Both the position numbers and the translations under genes were made by a program. This document shows, piece by piece, positions 36,690 to 54,475 of a stretch of 64,000 bases of DNA (position 1 is the stretch's first letter; each line of letters starts with the position of its first letter). The notes below the pieces were generated by a model. The model ran no database searches and had not been told where the DNA came from. It saw nothing but the letters and a program-made list of their open reading frames with translations. The stretch comes from Leptospira sanjuanensis (GTDB taxonomy: Bacteria; Spirochaetota; Leptospiria; Leptospirales; Leptospiraceae), in assembly GCF_022267325.1 (NCBI RefSeq), contig NZ_JAIZBG010000001.1, positions 3,468,501 to 3,532,500 on the forward strand, read 5' to 3'.

Positions 36690-38735
36690 GTGTTAGAACT
36701 GAGTTGTCCCAACTGCGGAGCGCCCGTCCCATTTCAAAGCAAGGCTTCCATCTACGGAGTCTGTCCGAATTGCAAAACTCTGACCGTTCAAAAGAACCAG
36801 TCTCTGGAAAGTTTAGGCAAGGCCGGAGAATTGGTCCCGGATCTTTCCCCCATCCAAATCGGAACCTCCGGTAAAACCAAGGACGGGATTCAGTTTCAAG
36901 TTGTCGGAAGAATTCAACAGCAATACGCGCTCGGTACTTGGAACGAATGGCATGCGATTTCTCAGGATGGAAATTCGATTTGGCTCGCGGAAGCGCAGGG
37001 TCAATTCATGATTACGCAGTTGAAACCGACTTCTCAGAACGAAATTTTTCCGGAACACGATCCGATTCGGGATTTAGATTCGCCTCCGGACGTTTACTTT
37101 ATCTCCTCTAAAACTTCCAAACAACTTTTGAGAGCCGGGGACACCCTCAAACTCGACAATGAACTCTGGATGATCCGCGAAATCGGCCTCGCGACCTGCG
37201 TGGGTGGAGAAGGAGAATTGCCTGTCGGGTTTCAAACCGGAACCACATCCGTTCTTTTAGATCTCGCCACCGATCAAGGCTGGTTTGCTACATTAGATTA
37301 TTCTCATACGCCTCCCCTTTATTTCCGCGGAATGATGTACAGCTTCGATCAGATTCAGTTCATCAACCTGAGAGATCCGAAAGGGTTCCAAGGGTTTCAG
37401 AAAATTCAGGAAGCGAAGGTGATTCAGTGTATGGGTTGCGGCGCTTCTTTGAGCCAAAGAAGTCCGGATTTTTCCAAATCGGTCGCCTGCGAATATTGCG
37501 GAACCGTAATGGATACGAGCAAAGACGAACTGAAAATTCTTTCCAAGTTTCAGGAAGTGATCAAGGACAACGTTTATCTTCTTCCCGGAACAAAACTCAC
37601 TCTCAAAGGAAAAGAATGCGAGGTGCTCGGCGTCGTCAAAAAATCCGTTCACGCAGACGGCGAAATTTTTCCTTGGACGGAATATCTACTTCATTATACC
37701 GGCGGGTATTATTGGCTGAACGAAACGAACGGACATTGGACCGTGTTCGAACCGGTTCCGTTTATTCCGAGAACGGTCATCGGTTCTTATCCTCCGAAAA
37801 AGAGCTTTCAAAAAGAAGAATATAAATTGTTCAACTCGTCCACAGCGGGAACGGATTTCGCGTTCGGAGAATTCTATTATAAGATTCACGCGGGCGACAC
37901 GGCGGAACTTGCTGACTTTATCGCTCCGCCGAAAATGCTTTCCTCCGAAAAAACGCAGAACGAACTTTTCTGGTCGATCGGCGAATATGTTCCTGTGGAC
38001 GAATTAAAAAAAGCCGTTCATGGAGAAGTGAATCTTCCGGAACCGGAAGGAATCGGCGCCGCGCAACCGAACCCTTTTACGAAAATCAAAAAGCGAAACA
38101 TAAAAATCGCAAGTTGGTTATCGGTCGTCATGTTGTTGGTTCAGATCGGTTTTTGTTGGAATGCTCAGGAAAAGGAAGTTTTTAAGAAAGACTTTGCTTA
38201 TGTCCGCGATCCCGCTCCCGGCGGAACTACCGATTCTTCTTTCGTTACGGAGACGTTTCAACTGGGCGGCGGCGACAGACAGAACGTGCAGATTAAGATG
38301 GACGTTCCCGAACTTTCCAATCATTACATCTATTATTCTTTGGCGTTGATCAATACCAAAACGGACATCGCTTACGATACGGGCTTGGAAATCAGTTATT
38401 ACCAAGGTTACGAAGACGGAGAAAGCTGGTCCGAAGGAGATAAGTCCGCGGACATCATCATCGGAGAAGTCCCCGCCGGAGAATACTATCTTCGCCTTGA
38501 ATCGGAATCGGACTTTCCTCGAGGAAGCGGTGCGCATGTGACCTTAACGATCAAACGCGACGTCGATCAATCCGTGTATTACTTTCTGTTCCTGATCGCG
38601 ATCTGGCTTCCGGTTCCGTATTCGCTATTCCGAAGTTTTTCTTTCGAGACCTCGCGAAACGAGAACAGCGATTTTGCTCCGTCGACTTCGAGTTCCGATT
38701 CGGACGACGACGATTCTTCGTATAGCGACGATTAG
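36690..38735 (+). CDS. DUF4178 domain protein with zinc ribbons and C-terminal membrane helices
   Basis: 681 residues from a GTG start. Two zinc-ribbon-like Cys pairs begin each half: C-P-N-C-G / C-P-N-C at residues 5-28, and C-M-G-C-G / C-E-Y-C-G near 250. Each is followed by a DUF4178 domain (G-x-W-N-E-W-H-A-I and E-Y-L-L-H-Y-x-G-G-Y-Y-W-L). Two membrane helices lie near 470-490 and 630-650, and the tail is Ser/Asp-rich. In other bacteria DUF4178 genes occur with small membrane proteins and spermidine-synthase-like genes, as here. The role is unknown; polyamine or membrane metabolism is a guess from context. Confidence 0.85.
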   Translation: MLELSCPNCGAPVPFQSKASIYGVCPNCKTLTVQKNQSLESLGKAGELVPDLSPIQIGTSGKTKDGIQFQVVGRIQQQYALGTWNEWHAISQDGNSIWLAEAQGQFMITQLKPTSQNEIFPEHDPIRDLDSPPDVYFISSKTSKQLLRAGDTLKLDNELWMIREIGLATCVGGEGELPVGFQTGTTSVLLDLATDQGWFATLDYSHTPPLYFRGMMYSFDQIQFINLRDPKGFQGFQKIQEAKVIQCMGCGASLSQRSPDFSKSVACEYCGTVMDTSKDELKILSKFQEVIKDNVYLLPGTKLTLKGKECEVLGVVKKSVHADGEIFPWTEYLLHYTGGYYWLNETNGHWTVFEPVPFIPRTVIGSYPPKKSFQKEEYKLFNSSTAGTDFAFGEFYYKIHAGDTAELADFIAPPKMLSSEKTQNELFWSIGEYVPVDELKKAVHGEVNLPEPEGIGAAQPNPFTKIKKRNIKIASWLSVVMLLVQIGFCWNAQEKEVFKKDFAYVRDPAPGGTTDSSFVTETFQLGGGDRQNVQIKMDVPELSNHYIYYSLALINTKTDIAYDTGLEISYYQGYEDGESWSEGDKSADIIIGEVPAGEYYLRLESESDFPRGSGAHVTLTIKRDVDQSVYYFLFLIAIWLPVPYSLFRSFSFETSRNENSDFAPSTSSSDSDDDDSSYSDD

Positions 38736-38789
38736 GGGAAAAATATAAAAGTCCGAAAGAATTCTATCCGATTTTATTAAGAGGCGACC

Positions 38790-38984
38790 ATGAGCTACAT
38801 TAAACAATTATTATATCCCGCGTATGTTCTCTGGCTTACGGGCTATCTTACGTATAACAATTTTTACGGAGGCGGTTCGAGCAACGTGGACGAAATAGAG
38901 AACGTTCCGAAAACCGTTCGAGAAAACCCCGGAGTTTACCGTTCTCACTACGCGAACTTCATGAGATATTCCGGAGGAAAGTAA
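38790..38984 (+). CDS. Small membrane protein of the DUF4178/SpeE-like cluster
   Basis: 64 residues from an ATG with AGAGG upstream. One hydrophobic segment (about 7-24) with several Tyr (LLYPAYVLWLTGYLTY), then a polar tail. It is not one of the shadow frames: it has a good ribosome site, lies 54 bases after the DUF4178 gene and ends six bases before the next. Function unknown; probably an accessory of the cluster. Confidence 0.65.
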   Translation: MSYIKQLLYPAYVLWLTGYLTYNNFYGGGSSNVDEIENVPKTVRENPGVYRSHYANFMRYSGGK

Positions 38985-38990
38985 AACCGT

Positions 38991-40487
<1,497 letters not shown>

Positions 40488-40490
40488 GGA

Positions 40491-40657
40491 ATTTGTCGTA
40501 GTTCCGACAATTTTTCTGTGACACTTGCAGGGCCCCCACCCTAATTGGGTGGAGGTGGTGGGCTTTGTGGGAAAACTCAGGAAATTTTTCTATATCAGAA
40601 AAGTTTCTTTTTTTCAATAAAAATCCCGATCCTAAAATTTCTAGGAACTCCGACAAA
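40491..40657 (-). repeat. MITE-like intergenic repeat, copy 2
   Basis: About 167 bp, reverse-complementary along its length to 14005-14171. Read on the minus strand it starts TTTGTCGGAGTTCC and ends GGAACTACGACAAAT, giving terminal inverted repeats of about 14 bp. The central hairpin CCACCC (40536-40541) / GGGTGG (40547-40552) differs from the CCGCCC/GGGCGG of copy 1 by a paired, compensatory change. It starts four bases after the SpeE-like stop. No gene lies in 40488-40773. Confidence 0.7.
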
Positions 40658-40773
40658 CAACTTCTCTCTAAATCGACAGAAATTTTGAAATAACGGAACT
40701 TGAATAGAAAATCGCTTTCTTACTTGCAAGAATCATGAAATTCTTGAAAACCTTTTACCACTTGAGGAATCGA

Positions 40774-41184
40774 ATGAAAAAAAGAATCGCCCTTCCGCAA
40801 ATCGTATCGATCACCACGCTAACGATTTTCGTCGCCTTGTTTACGTTTTCTTTAAACGCCGGTCCGACCGCACCCGAAAGAAAGGTCGAAACGACGGTTC
40901 ATGATTTTATGGAGGATTATGCCAAACCCGCCGTCAAAGCTGCGAAAAAAGGAAAACCGGAATACATCGAAAAGATACTAAACGAACTTCCGAATTTTGC
41001 GCTCGACGAACAGAAAGCGAAGTGGAACGAAATTTCTCAGGAAGCGTTAAAGTCGAAGGACTATGAGCAATCCTGCAAGTCTTGCCATAAGGAATTCAAA
41101 AAGGAATACAAGAAAACGTACCGCAAACGACCGATTCAAGTGTCCCCGGAATTGATCGCTTATTTGAAGGAACTGAAAAAATAA
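40774..41184 (+). CDS. Exported c'-type cytochrome-like protein
   Basis: 136 residues from the ATG at 40774, preceded at good spacing by GAGGA; an ATG at 40735 lacks one. A signal peptide ends near NA|GP. A single heme-binding C-x-x-C-H is at 101-105 in the C-terminal part (SCKSCHKEFKKEYKKTYR), preceded by helices, which is the layout of class II cytochrome c (cytochrome c' type). Periplasmic electron transfer or gas binding is likely. It is unlinked to other respiratory genes here. Confidence 0.75.
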   Translation: MKKRIALPQIVSITTLTIFVALFTFSLNAGPTAPERKVETTVHDFMEDYAKPAVKAAKKGKPEYIEKILNELPNFALDEQKAKWNEISQEALKSKDYEQSCKSCHKEFKKEYKKTYRKRPIQVSPELIAYLKELKK

Positions 41185-41279
41185 CGATCAAACCTTTCCG
41201 GTCGCGAACGGATTTTATCCGGGTTTGATCACGTTAGCCGCCATTCGAAAAGTGGGAAGATCGACCGGTCTCGCCGGCT

Positions 41280-43364
41280 TCAACTTCCCGTTTTGGAAAT
41301 TTCTTGATATGGGGGAGCTGTCGCTTCTCCGGTATCCTTCTCCGCTTTTCCGTTCAGATCCAAAATCAAAAGCGTAATATCGTCTTCGAACTGATCCCCT
41401 CGCCCGGACCAAGACCGCACCGTGTCGAAAACGATCTGATTCAAAACGCCGCCTCGGATTTCCGAATGAGATTTTAGAAGATCGTAAAATTTCTGATAAC
41501 CGAACATCTGACCGAACTTGTTGCGCGCTTCCGTAACGCCGTCCGTAAAAAGAACGATACGATCTTCCTTTTTGATCGGAATGATGAGCTGACCGTTTTT
41601 CAAATTTCCGTCGAGTCCCATGATCCACCCGGGTAAAAAGATTTCTCTGAATTCTCCTTTGAAATGATTGAGAATCGCGATCGGTGGATGTCCCGCATTC
41701 GAATACGTTATGATACCTTTGCCTATATCTACGATCAAGTACGCCGCGGTGATGAAATGTTTTCCGTATTTTCCCATCAACGCCCGATTCACGTTTTTTA
41801 ACAGATCCGCGGGTTCGACGGCCTTACGCACTTCGATCGAGAATGCGAGTTTGACCATGGATGCGATGATGGCCGCGGGAATCCCGTGTCCCGAAACGTC
41901 GCTGATAAAAACACCCAGCCTTCCGTCGCCGTAATCGTGAAAGTCGTAGAAGTCGCCGCCTACGGAACTTGCGCATTCCATCTTGACCGAGAGTTCGATT
42001 CCTTCGAGTTTCGGAAGTTTATCGGGGAGAATCGATTCCTGCAATTCTCTCGCGATTTTCAACTCCTGTTCAATTTCCGAAAGTTTAATCTGATTCTCGT
42101 ACGCGTCGATGCTCGTCTGCAAACTTTCGGCTTGTAAGGATTTGAACCGATCCGCAAGCGCAAAGGACAACAACGTCATTTCCAACAAGGAACCGATCAA
42201 AGAACCCCAGTTTGTAAACAAATTGCTAGGCAGGATCGAAAGATTCCGCAAAACGGTAACGAGAATAAAAACGACCAACACGGACCAAGCCATCAAAAAG
42301 AAACGTGCCGGTCTATAACCTTGACGATACCGATCGATCCCCGCATAAATCACGACGACCGAGGCGAGAATCGGAAACAAGGTCAACGCTTGCATATTCC
42401 AAAAATAGAATATAGGAAAAAAGGAAAGCCCGACTCCCACGATTCCGGGTAACATAAAAAGGATCAGAATCCGATCCAAAACCTTCGTTTTCCGATCGGT
42501 GTGCAAAAACGATCTCGTAAATTGGAGCGAAAAAACGATCGCAAGATACGCGAACGGAACCAACCAATTGTTCCAAGTCTTTAAAGAATCCGTGAAGATA
42601 TATTGATTCCCGACTCCGGTCACAGACAACTGCCACAACGCGAACGACAAAAGATAAAGAACGTAAAAAAGATAACCGGCTTCCTTGACCGTGTATAAAA
42701 CGAATCCGTTGTATACGAGCATCACTAGAATCGCACCGAAAAATAATCCGAAGAGAATATTTTGGATTTGAACGTTTATGATAAACTCGTAAACGCTCCA
42801 AGCCTTGAAATTTAAGATCAAAGATCTTCGTGTCGCGATACGAACGAGATACTCGTCGGTGGCGGCGTTTTTGGAAACAAGACGATATACGGGATGAAAA
42901 TAGCGGACGCTTTGTTCTTTCCGAACTTCTTCGTAACGAATCGGAAAGCCGGAAATTTTTCTGTAAACGGTAAACTCTTCCGCGGCCGGATTGGCGAGTT
43001 CCAAAAACCAAGGATGAGAACCGAACTCGTGATTTTTAAAACGTGTTTTAAAACGAACCCAAAACACGGATTGTGTAAACCCCTTGGAAAGACTGTTTTT
43101 TTCGAACTTAGTCCAACCCGGGTTGAAGTTGAGATTGGAAAAATCCTCGATGCGGAATTCGTTTTTAGGATCTTCTAAGATTTGAAGATTCTTTCCGAGA
43201 TATTCCCCTTTCATTTCACCGGAAAGAGGGAATACGAATTCTTCCGTTAACGAGTTTGTCTTTAAGTAAGATTGTGTTTGAGTTTGAGAAAATACGTTAG
43301 CCGGAATCGCAAGCAGAGTTCCGAAACAAAACGAAATGAAGAAGAGAGATACGCGTCGCTTCAA
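41280..43364 (-). CDS. 7TM-DISM sensor with SpoIIE/PP2C serine phosphatase
   Basis: 694 residues. Signal peptide ([26 protein letters not shown]), extracellular 7TMR-DISM-type domain (about 35-190), seven membrane helices (about 200-405), a coiled-coil linker and a SpoIIE-type PP2C domain (about 445-680). Metal-binding motifs G-G-D-F-Y-D-F, F-I-S-D-V-S-G-H-G-I-P-A-A and F-T-D-G-V-T-E-A-R are intact, so it is likely an active phosphatase acting on anti-sigma-antagonist-type targets. It overlaps the EVE gene by four bases and is the last gene of the ftsH operon. The ligand is unknown. Confidence 0.9.
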   Translation of the reverse strand: MKRRVSLFFISFCFGTLLAIPANVFSQTQTQSYLKTNSLTEEFVFPLSGEMKGEYLGKNLQILEDPKNEFRIEDFSNLNFNPGWTKFEKNSLSKGFTQSVFWVRFKTRFKNHEFGSHPWFLELANPAAEEFTVYRKISGFPIRYEEVRKEQSVRYFHPVYRLVSKNAATDEYLVRIATRRSLILNFKAWSVYEFIINVQIQNILFGLFFGAILVMLVYNGFVLYTVKEAGYLFYVLYLLSFALWQLSVTGVGNQYIFTDSLKTWNNWLVPFAYLAIVFSLQFTRSFLHTDRKTKVLDRILILFMLPGIVGVGLSFFPIFYFWNMQALTLFPILASVVVIYAGIDRYRQGYRPARFFLMAWSVLVVFILVTVLRNLSILPSNLFTNWGSLIGSLLEMTLLSFALADRFKSLQAESLQTSIDAYENQIKLSEIEQELKIARELQESILPDKLPKLEGIELSVKMECASSVGGDFYDFHDYGDGRLGVFISDVSGHGIPAAIIASMVKLAFSIEVRKAVEPADLLKNVNRALMGKYGKHFITAAYLIVDIGKGIITYSNAGHPPIAILNHFKGEFREIFLPGWIMGLDGNLKNGQLIIPIKKEDRIVLFTDGVTEARNKFGQMFGYQKFYDLLKSHSEIRGGVLNQIVFDTVRSWSGRGDQFEDDITLLILDLNGKAEKDTGEATAPPYQEISKTGS

Positions 43365-43827
43365 AGTTTCACGCCCGCAAGTCCCAGAATAAACTGAAAC
43401 TCCGCGGGAGAAACCGGTTGAATCGAAAGGCGAGATCCTTTCTGTAAAAGCACCATATTTTTAAGGGCTTTCTGTGTTTTCATTTCTTCCATCGTGACAG
43501 GTTTCGGGAACTTTTTTTTGAACTTTATATCTACCATATACCAAGTAGGATTCTCAGTCTTACTTTTCGGATCGAAGTATTTGTGAGAAGGATCAAAAGC
43601 GAAATGATCCGGATAACCGGGTTTTACTACTTCCGCAATTCCGACGATGGAAAGGGGGTTCGCCCTACTATGGTAAAAGAGAACTAAATCCCCTTTTTTA
43701 ATACTGTCACGCAAGAAATTGCGGGCTTGATAATTTCTTACCCCTTCCCAAGGAGCGATATGGGAAGGAGCGTTGTAGAGGTCGTCGATGGAGAAGACGT
43801 CCGGTTCTGTCTTAAACAGCCAGTGTT

Positions 43828-43831
<4 letters not shown>
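43361..43831 (-). CDS. EVE domain protein
   Basis: 156 residues, a single EVE/PUA-like domain (thymocyte nuclear protein 1 type). The characteristic W-L-F-K-T-E-P at the start, [20 protein letters not shown] and late S-I-Q-P-V-S are all present. EVE domains bind modified bases in DNA or RNA. It overlaps ftsH and the phosphatase gene by four bases on either side, so expression is coupled to both. Confidence 0.9.
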
Positions 43832-45795
<1,964 letters not shown>

Positions 45796-45952
45796 GGAGT
45801 TCTCCTGTAACTTAGACGCCTGTAAGAAACAATCAACAGGCAAGAGGTTCCTTCTGATAGGATTTCACGTTTCTTCAAAAAGGCAAGGAAGAATTGGCCG
45901 ATAACGCTAAAAGGAAATCGGCGGGAAACGGAAATCGCGAAGATTTTTTACT

Positions 45953-46539
<587 letters not shown>

Positions 46540-46563
46540 ATTAGACCTGATTGAAGTTCCGTT

Positions 46564-47199
<636 letters not shown>

Positions 47200-47203
47200 T
47201 CTT

Positions 47204-48909
<1,706 letters not shown>

Positions 48910-48927
48910 GTTAATAAATGTCAGTAA

Positions 48928-49906
<979 letters not shown>

Positions 49907-49946
49907 ACGATTCTTCCTTTGTTTTCGTGAACGACTTCATTGTAGC

Positions 49947-50891
49947 TTAACGCAGAATGGATTCGATTTCACCTACGATTCTTTTTACGAGATGAGAAGG
50001 GCTTTTCAGAATTACGTTTTTTCCAAACGGGAGAATCGTCTCTAAAAACCAGCCCTCTTCGCGAATCTTCGCTTTTGACAAATGATAGACGACATTGTCG
50101 AAGGTTTTCGTTTCGGAAGTCCGTTCAAGACCGAGTTTGCGATTCAAGTTGTAAAACACTTCTTTCGTGTGCCAGATTTCAGCTACGCCGGAAGAATTCT
50201 CCTGTGATTTTCTAAATTCCTCGAATTCTAGGATATATGTCGACTTCTTTTGACCCGCGGGTTGCGTAATCGGATCGTTACCGATTTTTAAAGAGAGAAT
50301 ATGATCGAGCCGAAAGTTTCGAGCAGCTTTTCGTTCATGACAAAACCCTAATAAATAATCTTCTAATGAATGAAACAGAAACCAAGGATCCACTTTTCTC
50401 TGAGAGGATTTTTCTCCGCTTCTGGATTGGTATTCCAAGATGAGGCTTTTTCCTTGGCGAATCGCGTCTTGTATGTTCGTTTTATAAGCGGACAAGGCTT
50501 CTTGTCCGGCAACCGGTACGATCGAAACTATCTTTTGAAGAATCTTACGTGCGGTTGCGTTTGTGTTCGGATCTTGATTGGTTTCGGCGGCTTCTTCTAA
50601 AATTTTGCGAAGGGTGAGCCATTCTCGAATACTGAGACGCAAACTGGAATCAAAACGAAACGGAAGAATCAATCCGAAGGTATCCGTTTCCGAATCGTAA
50701 TCGACCTGAATCAAATCCGCAACATGAGGAGTCGCGCCGAGAAAAAAAAGTTCTCCGAGCTGTTCCTTTAAATCTTTTTGATTGGTTACACCCGTCACAC
50801 TGGAAAGTTCTTCCAGTGTCATTCGTTTCCCGTCCTTAAGATGACGAATCAGATTTAATTTGAAGTTCAATCGAACCGTGCTTGGATTCAT
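49947..50891 (-). CDS. WYL domain transcriptional regulator
   Basis: 314 residues. An N-terminal winged-helix-like part (R-M-T-L-E-E-L-S-S-V-T-G-V) precedes a WYL domain (about 150-235), marked by V-D-P-W-F-L-F-H-S-L-E-D-Y-L-L-G-F-C and F-R-L-D-H-I-L, and a WCX-like C-terminal part. WYL domains sense nucleic acid or nucleotide ligands and often act as switches in defence or DNA-damage responses. The ligand here is unknown. It lies upstream of ispE, 40 bases apart. Confidence 0.85.
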   Translation of the reverse strand: MNPSTVRLNFKLNLIRHLKDGKRMTLEELSSVTGVTNQKDLKEQLGELFFLGATPHVADLIQVDYDSETDTFGLILPFRFDSSLRLSIREWLTLRKILEEAAETNQDPNTNATARKILQKIVSIVPVAGQEALSAYKTNIQDAIRQGKSLILEYQSRSGEKSSQRKVDPWFLFHSLEDYLLGFCHERKAARNFRLDHILSLKIGNDPITQPAGQKKSTYILEFEEFRKSQENSSGVAEIWHTKEVFYNLNRKLGLERTSETKTFDNVVYHLSKAKIREEGWFLETILPFGKNVILKSPSHLVKRIVGEIESILR

Positions 50892-51035
50892 GAAAACCTA
50901 CTCCTCAAGAGTAAAAACGGCGCACATTCTGTAAACCGGAAATGCGGGATTCTTGCGAAACGATTTGTAATTGAAAAAAGGAAAATTTTAAGGATTTGGA
51001 ATCCGTTTGCAAAAGAAGCTTCTCATTCTGTGTTC

Positions 51036-51413
51036 ATGCAGCCAGAGTCAGAAAAGAAAATTGTTAGAAACATTCAGTACCCGCGGAAATTTTATTTGGA
51101 ATTGATGGATTCCGCCGGAGTATTTATCGGCACACCCTTACGTTTAACGGGCAATCGAATCCTAATTTCTGTGAATCAAAAATTGAGCGCTAAGGAAGAC
51201 GATTCGATTCAAGGTGCGATTTACGGCGTGAGAAGTCGAGAATCGTGTGTTTTTGTCGGGAGAATTGTTTCTCGTTGGGAAGAGGACCCTTCGGAACATT
51301 TTAACGATTACGATCATTTTTGCCGTTTGGAGATCGAAACGGAGGAATCTCTTCCGCCGGGAATTCGATTGGAAGAAGAATCGAATTCGTTTCGAAGGGA
51401 TCGATTTGTGTGA
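51036..51413 (+). CDS. Hypothetical protein
   Basis: About 125 residues from the ATG at 51036; a GTG two codons earlier is possible. No signal peptide or membrane segment. The strand-rich pattern RNIQYPRKFYLELMDSAGVF vaguely recalls PilZ-like barrels, but the RxxxR and DxSxxG motifs are absent, so I do not claim it. It ends one base from the convergent DUF1564 gene. Function unknown. Confidence 0.55.
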   Translation: MQPESEKKIVRNIQYPRKFYLELMDSAGVFIGTPLRLTGNRILISVNQKLSAKEDDSIQGAIYGVRSRESCVFVGRIVSRWEEDPSEHFNDYDHFCRLEIETEESLPPGIRLEEESNSFRRDRFV

Positions 51414-51414
51414 G

Positions 51415-51972
51415 CTAAAATGTGGATTGGTCGGTTAAAAACTTTTGGTACCACGGAAAACTCGTGTCATATATTGTCCGAATCGGGTTTGGCGAGAATT
51501 TTAGCTGTCTGCTGATTCGATTGTGAGCCAGGTCTAGGTGCCAGATATAACTGTAATATTCGTGAAATGTTGGAACTCCTGCGTTCACGGTTTCCACAAT
51601 AGAATCTCCAACCCCGACCTCATCTAAGGCCAACAAAAAATTAAAAAGGTAACAACGCGAAACTCCATGCGCTTGTGCCAAAGCCCCTAAAATCGACCAA
51701 TATCCGCTACTCACCCTAAAATTGATTCGTTTCATCTTAGCCGGATCTTGATACAAAGCCGTTCCGGCTTTAGAATTGATGCGCTGCGTAGCCGAAATAA
51801 ATTTTGCATATCTCCTCAAAAGATAAGGAAGCTTCTTTGATAAACCCAATTGATTCTCCGTCGACAACTGATCGTAGTAATTTTCCGGAACGAGCAACGT
51901 CACAACCCTGCTCGTTTCTTCAACCAAAGGAGACTCGATTTTACGATCCGAATAAGAAAGTATCCATTCCAT
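51415..51972 (-). CDS. DUF1564 family protein
   Basis: 185 residues. The pattern L-L-R-R-Y-A-K-F-I-S-A-T-Q-R-I-N, then M-K-R-I-N-F-R-V-S-S-G-Y-W-S-I-L-G-A-L-A-Q-A-H-G-V-S-R-C-Y-L-F-N, is that of DUF1564, which I know only from Leptospira and which occurs in many copies per genome. The middle segment looks like a ribbon-helix-helix or other small DNA-binding module, but no function is established. It is not an obvious transposase. Confidence 0.8.
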   Translation of the reverse strand: MEWILSYSDRKIESPLVEETSRVVTLLVPENYYDQLSTENQLGLSKKLPYLLRRYAKFISATQRINSKAGTALYQDPAKMKRINFRVSSGYWSILGALAQAHGVSRCYLFNFLLALDEVGVGDSIVETVNAGVPTFHEYYSYIWHLDLAHNRISRQLKFSPNPIRTIYDTSFPWYQKFLTDQSTF

Positions 51973-52154
51973 ACCTTTCTCAGTTCACTCGAAACGATTC
52001 CGAGAAGCTCTATCTCATAAAAAAATCAGAAAGCTCAAAATAAAATTTTTCCCCTTTATCGATTCGATCACCGCTGCCGACGCAACATCTCAATAAGAAA
52101 AACGGAAAACGCAACTTGATTGACAATCCGATTCACGAAAAGATTCTTCCGAAG

Positions 52155-53591
52155 ATGCGAAAACTTACCCTAATTCTCATTCTTTGCTTACCCGCTCTTT
52201 ATTACTCCGGAACCGTACTCAGTTGGGAGAAAAAGAAGAAGCTCCCGATTACGGGAGACGAACCTCATTACTTAATGATCTCGGAAAGCCTTGCCGCAGA
52301 TGGCGACCTCGATTTAAAAAATAACTACGACCAAGACGCTAAAACGAACAAAATTATCGGACCGGTCGATGTGGAAAACCATACCGTTTTTGTTCCTTCA
52401 AACACTGCAAACAACGGGAACAAAAAATTCTACAGCATTCATTCCATTGGAACGTCTTTGCTATCGTTCATCGGATATAAAACCTTCGGCATTTTAGGAT
52501 CAAAGATTGCGCTAACTCTAATCGCAGGCATTCTTCCTTTTCTTTTTTATTCCATGGGAAGAAGCCTCCGTCTCTCGCAGACCAAGTCCGCCTTCACATC
52601 GATTGTTTACTCGGTCAGCCTCCCATTCCCAATGGTCGCGGGACAAATTTTCCCCGATCTTCCGAGCGGCATTCTATTGACATCCGCAATCGCGATCCTC
52701 ATCTCATTCGAAACGAACAAAACATTCAAAAATAGGAATATTTTGCTTTTTATATACTCCGCCACCATCGGCCTGTCAATATGGATTCATCTCAAGAATC
52801 TGCCCGTCGCAATTCTTATTCTATCTTTGCCTTTTGTATCGAAAAAAGAATGGAACTCAAAAACCAAAACGATCCTTTTAGGGCCTGCGCTTGCTTCGCT
52901 AATCGGCCTCGTGATTTACAATTTTCATTTATTCGGATCCTTTATCGGTCCGTATTCACGCGCCGGTGAAAACATTCATAAAACCTTCGATCCTAACTTT
53001 TCCCATTGGGTCACAGTGTTTTCCGGACTTTGGATGGACCGCAACCAAGGCCTTTTCTTTCAAAATCCGTTGATTTGGATTCCGGGGTTGTTCGGTTGGA
53101 TCGTTCTAATTAGGGATCAAAAGCTCCGTAAGGTCGGGATTCTCCTGGGGATCGTGATAATTCTTCAATTAGGAATCAATGCGGGGCATCCCTGTTCTTA
53201 CGGATGTCTTTCCTTGCCGGGAAGATTTCAATGGAGTTCCGCTCCTTTGTTTTTTCTGCCGTTCATCGCAGGATGGAAGATTCTCAACGGAGCCTATCGA
53301 AAGATTTCCTGGGGAATTCTATTCGTCTTTGTCGCTTATCAAATTTGGATCGGCAAAACCTGGTTCGATCATACGGCTTCTCTCTATCATACGATGGAAC
53401 CGGACCAGGCCCAAAGGCCCGGTTTTTTACCGGACTCGATTCTTCCGTATTTACCTTCTTGGACGAATATCGATGAATCCTGGAAATCCTCAATCCAATG
53501 GATTTGGATAATGATTTTTCTCTCCCCGATTCCGATCTATTTTCTGTGGATTCGGAACAATCCAAAGATGCGAAACGGTCTGAATCCTTGA
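52155..53591 (+). CDS. GT-C-type membrane glycosyltransferase-like protein
   Basis: About 478 residues from the ATG at 52155; an upstream TTG would add 13. About ten to eleven membrane helices. The first periplasmic loop has the D-E pair in I-T-G-D-E-P-H-Y-L, as in the ArnT/PMT/GT-C family, where an Asp/Glu-containing loop binds the lipid-phosphate sugar donor. A role in lipid A, O-antigen or protein glycosylation is inference. It stands alone. Confidence 0.75.
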   Translation: MRKLTLILILCLPALYYSGTVLSWEKKKKLPITGDEPHYLMISESLAADGDLDLKNNYDQDAKTNKIIGPVDVENHTVFVPSNTANNGNKKFYSIHSIGTSLLSFIGYKTFGILGSKIALTLIAGILPFLFYSMGRSLRLSQTKSAFTSIVYSVSLPFPMVAGQIFPDLPSGILLTSAIAILISFETNKTFKNRNILLFIYSATIGLSIWIHLKNLPVAILILSLPFVSKKEWNSKTKTILLGPALASLIGLVIYNFHLFGSFIGPYSRAGENIHKTFDPNFSHWVTVFSGLWMDRNQGLFFQNPLIWIPGLFGWIVLIRDQKLRKVGILLGIVIILQLGINAGHPCSYGCLSLPGRFQWSSAPLFFLPFIAGWKILNGAYRKISWGILFVFVAYQIWIGKTWFDHTASLYHTMEPDQAQRPGFLPDSILPYLPSWTNIDESWKSSIQWIWIMIFLSPIPIYFLWIRNNPKMRNGLNP

Positions 53592-53648
53592 TTGACAGAG
53601 AAACGAAATAAGAGTCAGTATTCTAAGAAAGGTATCTAAAGAATCGCC

Positions 53649-53924
53649 ATGAAACGAATCCCAAACGTAGTCCCGAAACTCATTCTTTCTTTTGCGCTCG
53701 CCGTCCTACTTTCCTCCAAAATAGAAGCGCAGGACGCAACCCAGAACGTTAAGGAGAAGATGGTTTGTCAAAAGATCGAACTCATTGTGAACGGACAAAC
53801 CTACGATGACGGACATAAATGCGTTTCTCCGGATGCGATCTGTTACCTCGTGGAAGGCCTTTCTTTGAGCTGTTTCCCGAACCCCAACCGAGAGCCCGCT
53901 TCGAACAAACCTAAGACGAACTGA
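53649..53924 (+). CDS. Small exported Cys-rich protein
   Basis: 91 residues from an ATG. Signal peptide MKRIPNVVPKLILSFALAVLLSS, cleaved near IEA|QD. The mature 60-odd residues hold four Cys (MVCQK, HKCVSPDAICY, LSCFP), enough for two disulphides. No known family. Periplasmic or secreted. Confidence 0.65.
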   Translation: MKRIPNVVPKLILSFALAVLLSSKIEAQDATQNVKEKMVCQKIELIVNGQTYDDGHKCVSPDAICYLVEGLSLSCFPNPNREPASNKPKTN

Positions 53925-53955
53925 AAGCAAAAGGCACCTCGAACTCGGCGGGTGC

Positions 53956-54102
53956 TATAATACGACCAAGGTCTGAAGGGACAAATCACGCGTCTTGTTC
54001 CAAGAGAAGAATCCCTTTCTTTTGAAGTCCGCAATCGAATCACACGAACAACATCCAAACATTCGTACAATAAAAAAGGCGCCTCAAAGGACGCCCTTTT
54101 TA
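53956..54102 (+). ncRNA. Candidate small RNA (speculative)
   Basis: A perfect TATAAT at 53956-53961 follows the small exported-protein gene, with no gene downstream on this strand. A terminator-like hairpin with a T run ends at about 54102, giving a potential transcript of roughly 135 bases. The -35 region is poor. This is weak evidence. Confidence 0.25.
54071..54102 (-). terminator. Intrinsic terminator, possibly bidirectional
   Basis: A hairpin with G-G-C-G/C-G-C-C core and A/T arms, with T-rich runs on both strands. On the minus strand it lies 38 bases after the stop of the exported-protein gene. Confidence 0.6.
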
Positions 54103-54139
54103 TATTCAACCTAAGAAAAGCAGGTCGAATGAAGAAAGA

Positions 54140-54475
<336 letters not shown>

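Noticed and set aside
41186..41230. Inverted repeat GATCAAACC/GGTTTGATC as a terminator
   Set aside because: Long 27-base loop and no T run on either strand; convergent genes lie on both sides, but evidence is too weak.
51415..51972. DUF1564 gene as part of an insertion sequence
   Set aside because: No inverted repeats, transposase motifs or target duplication are visible around it.
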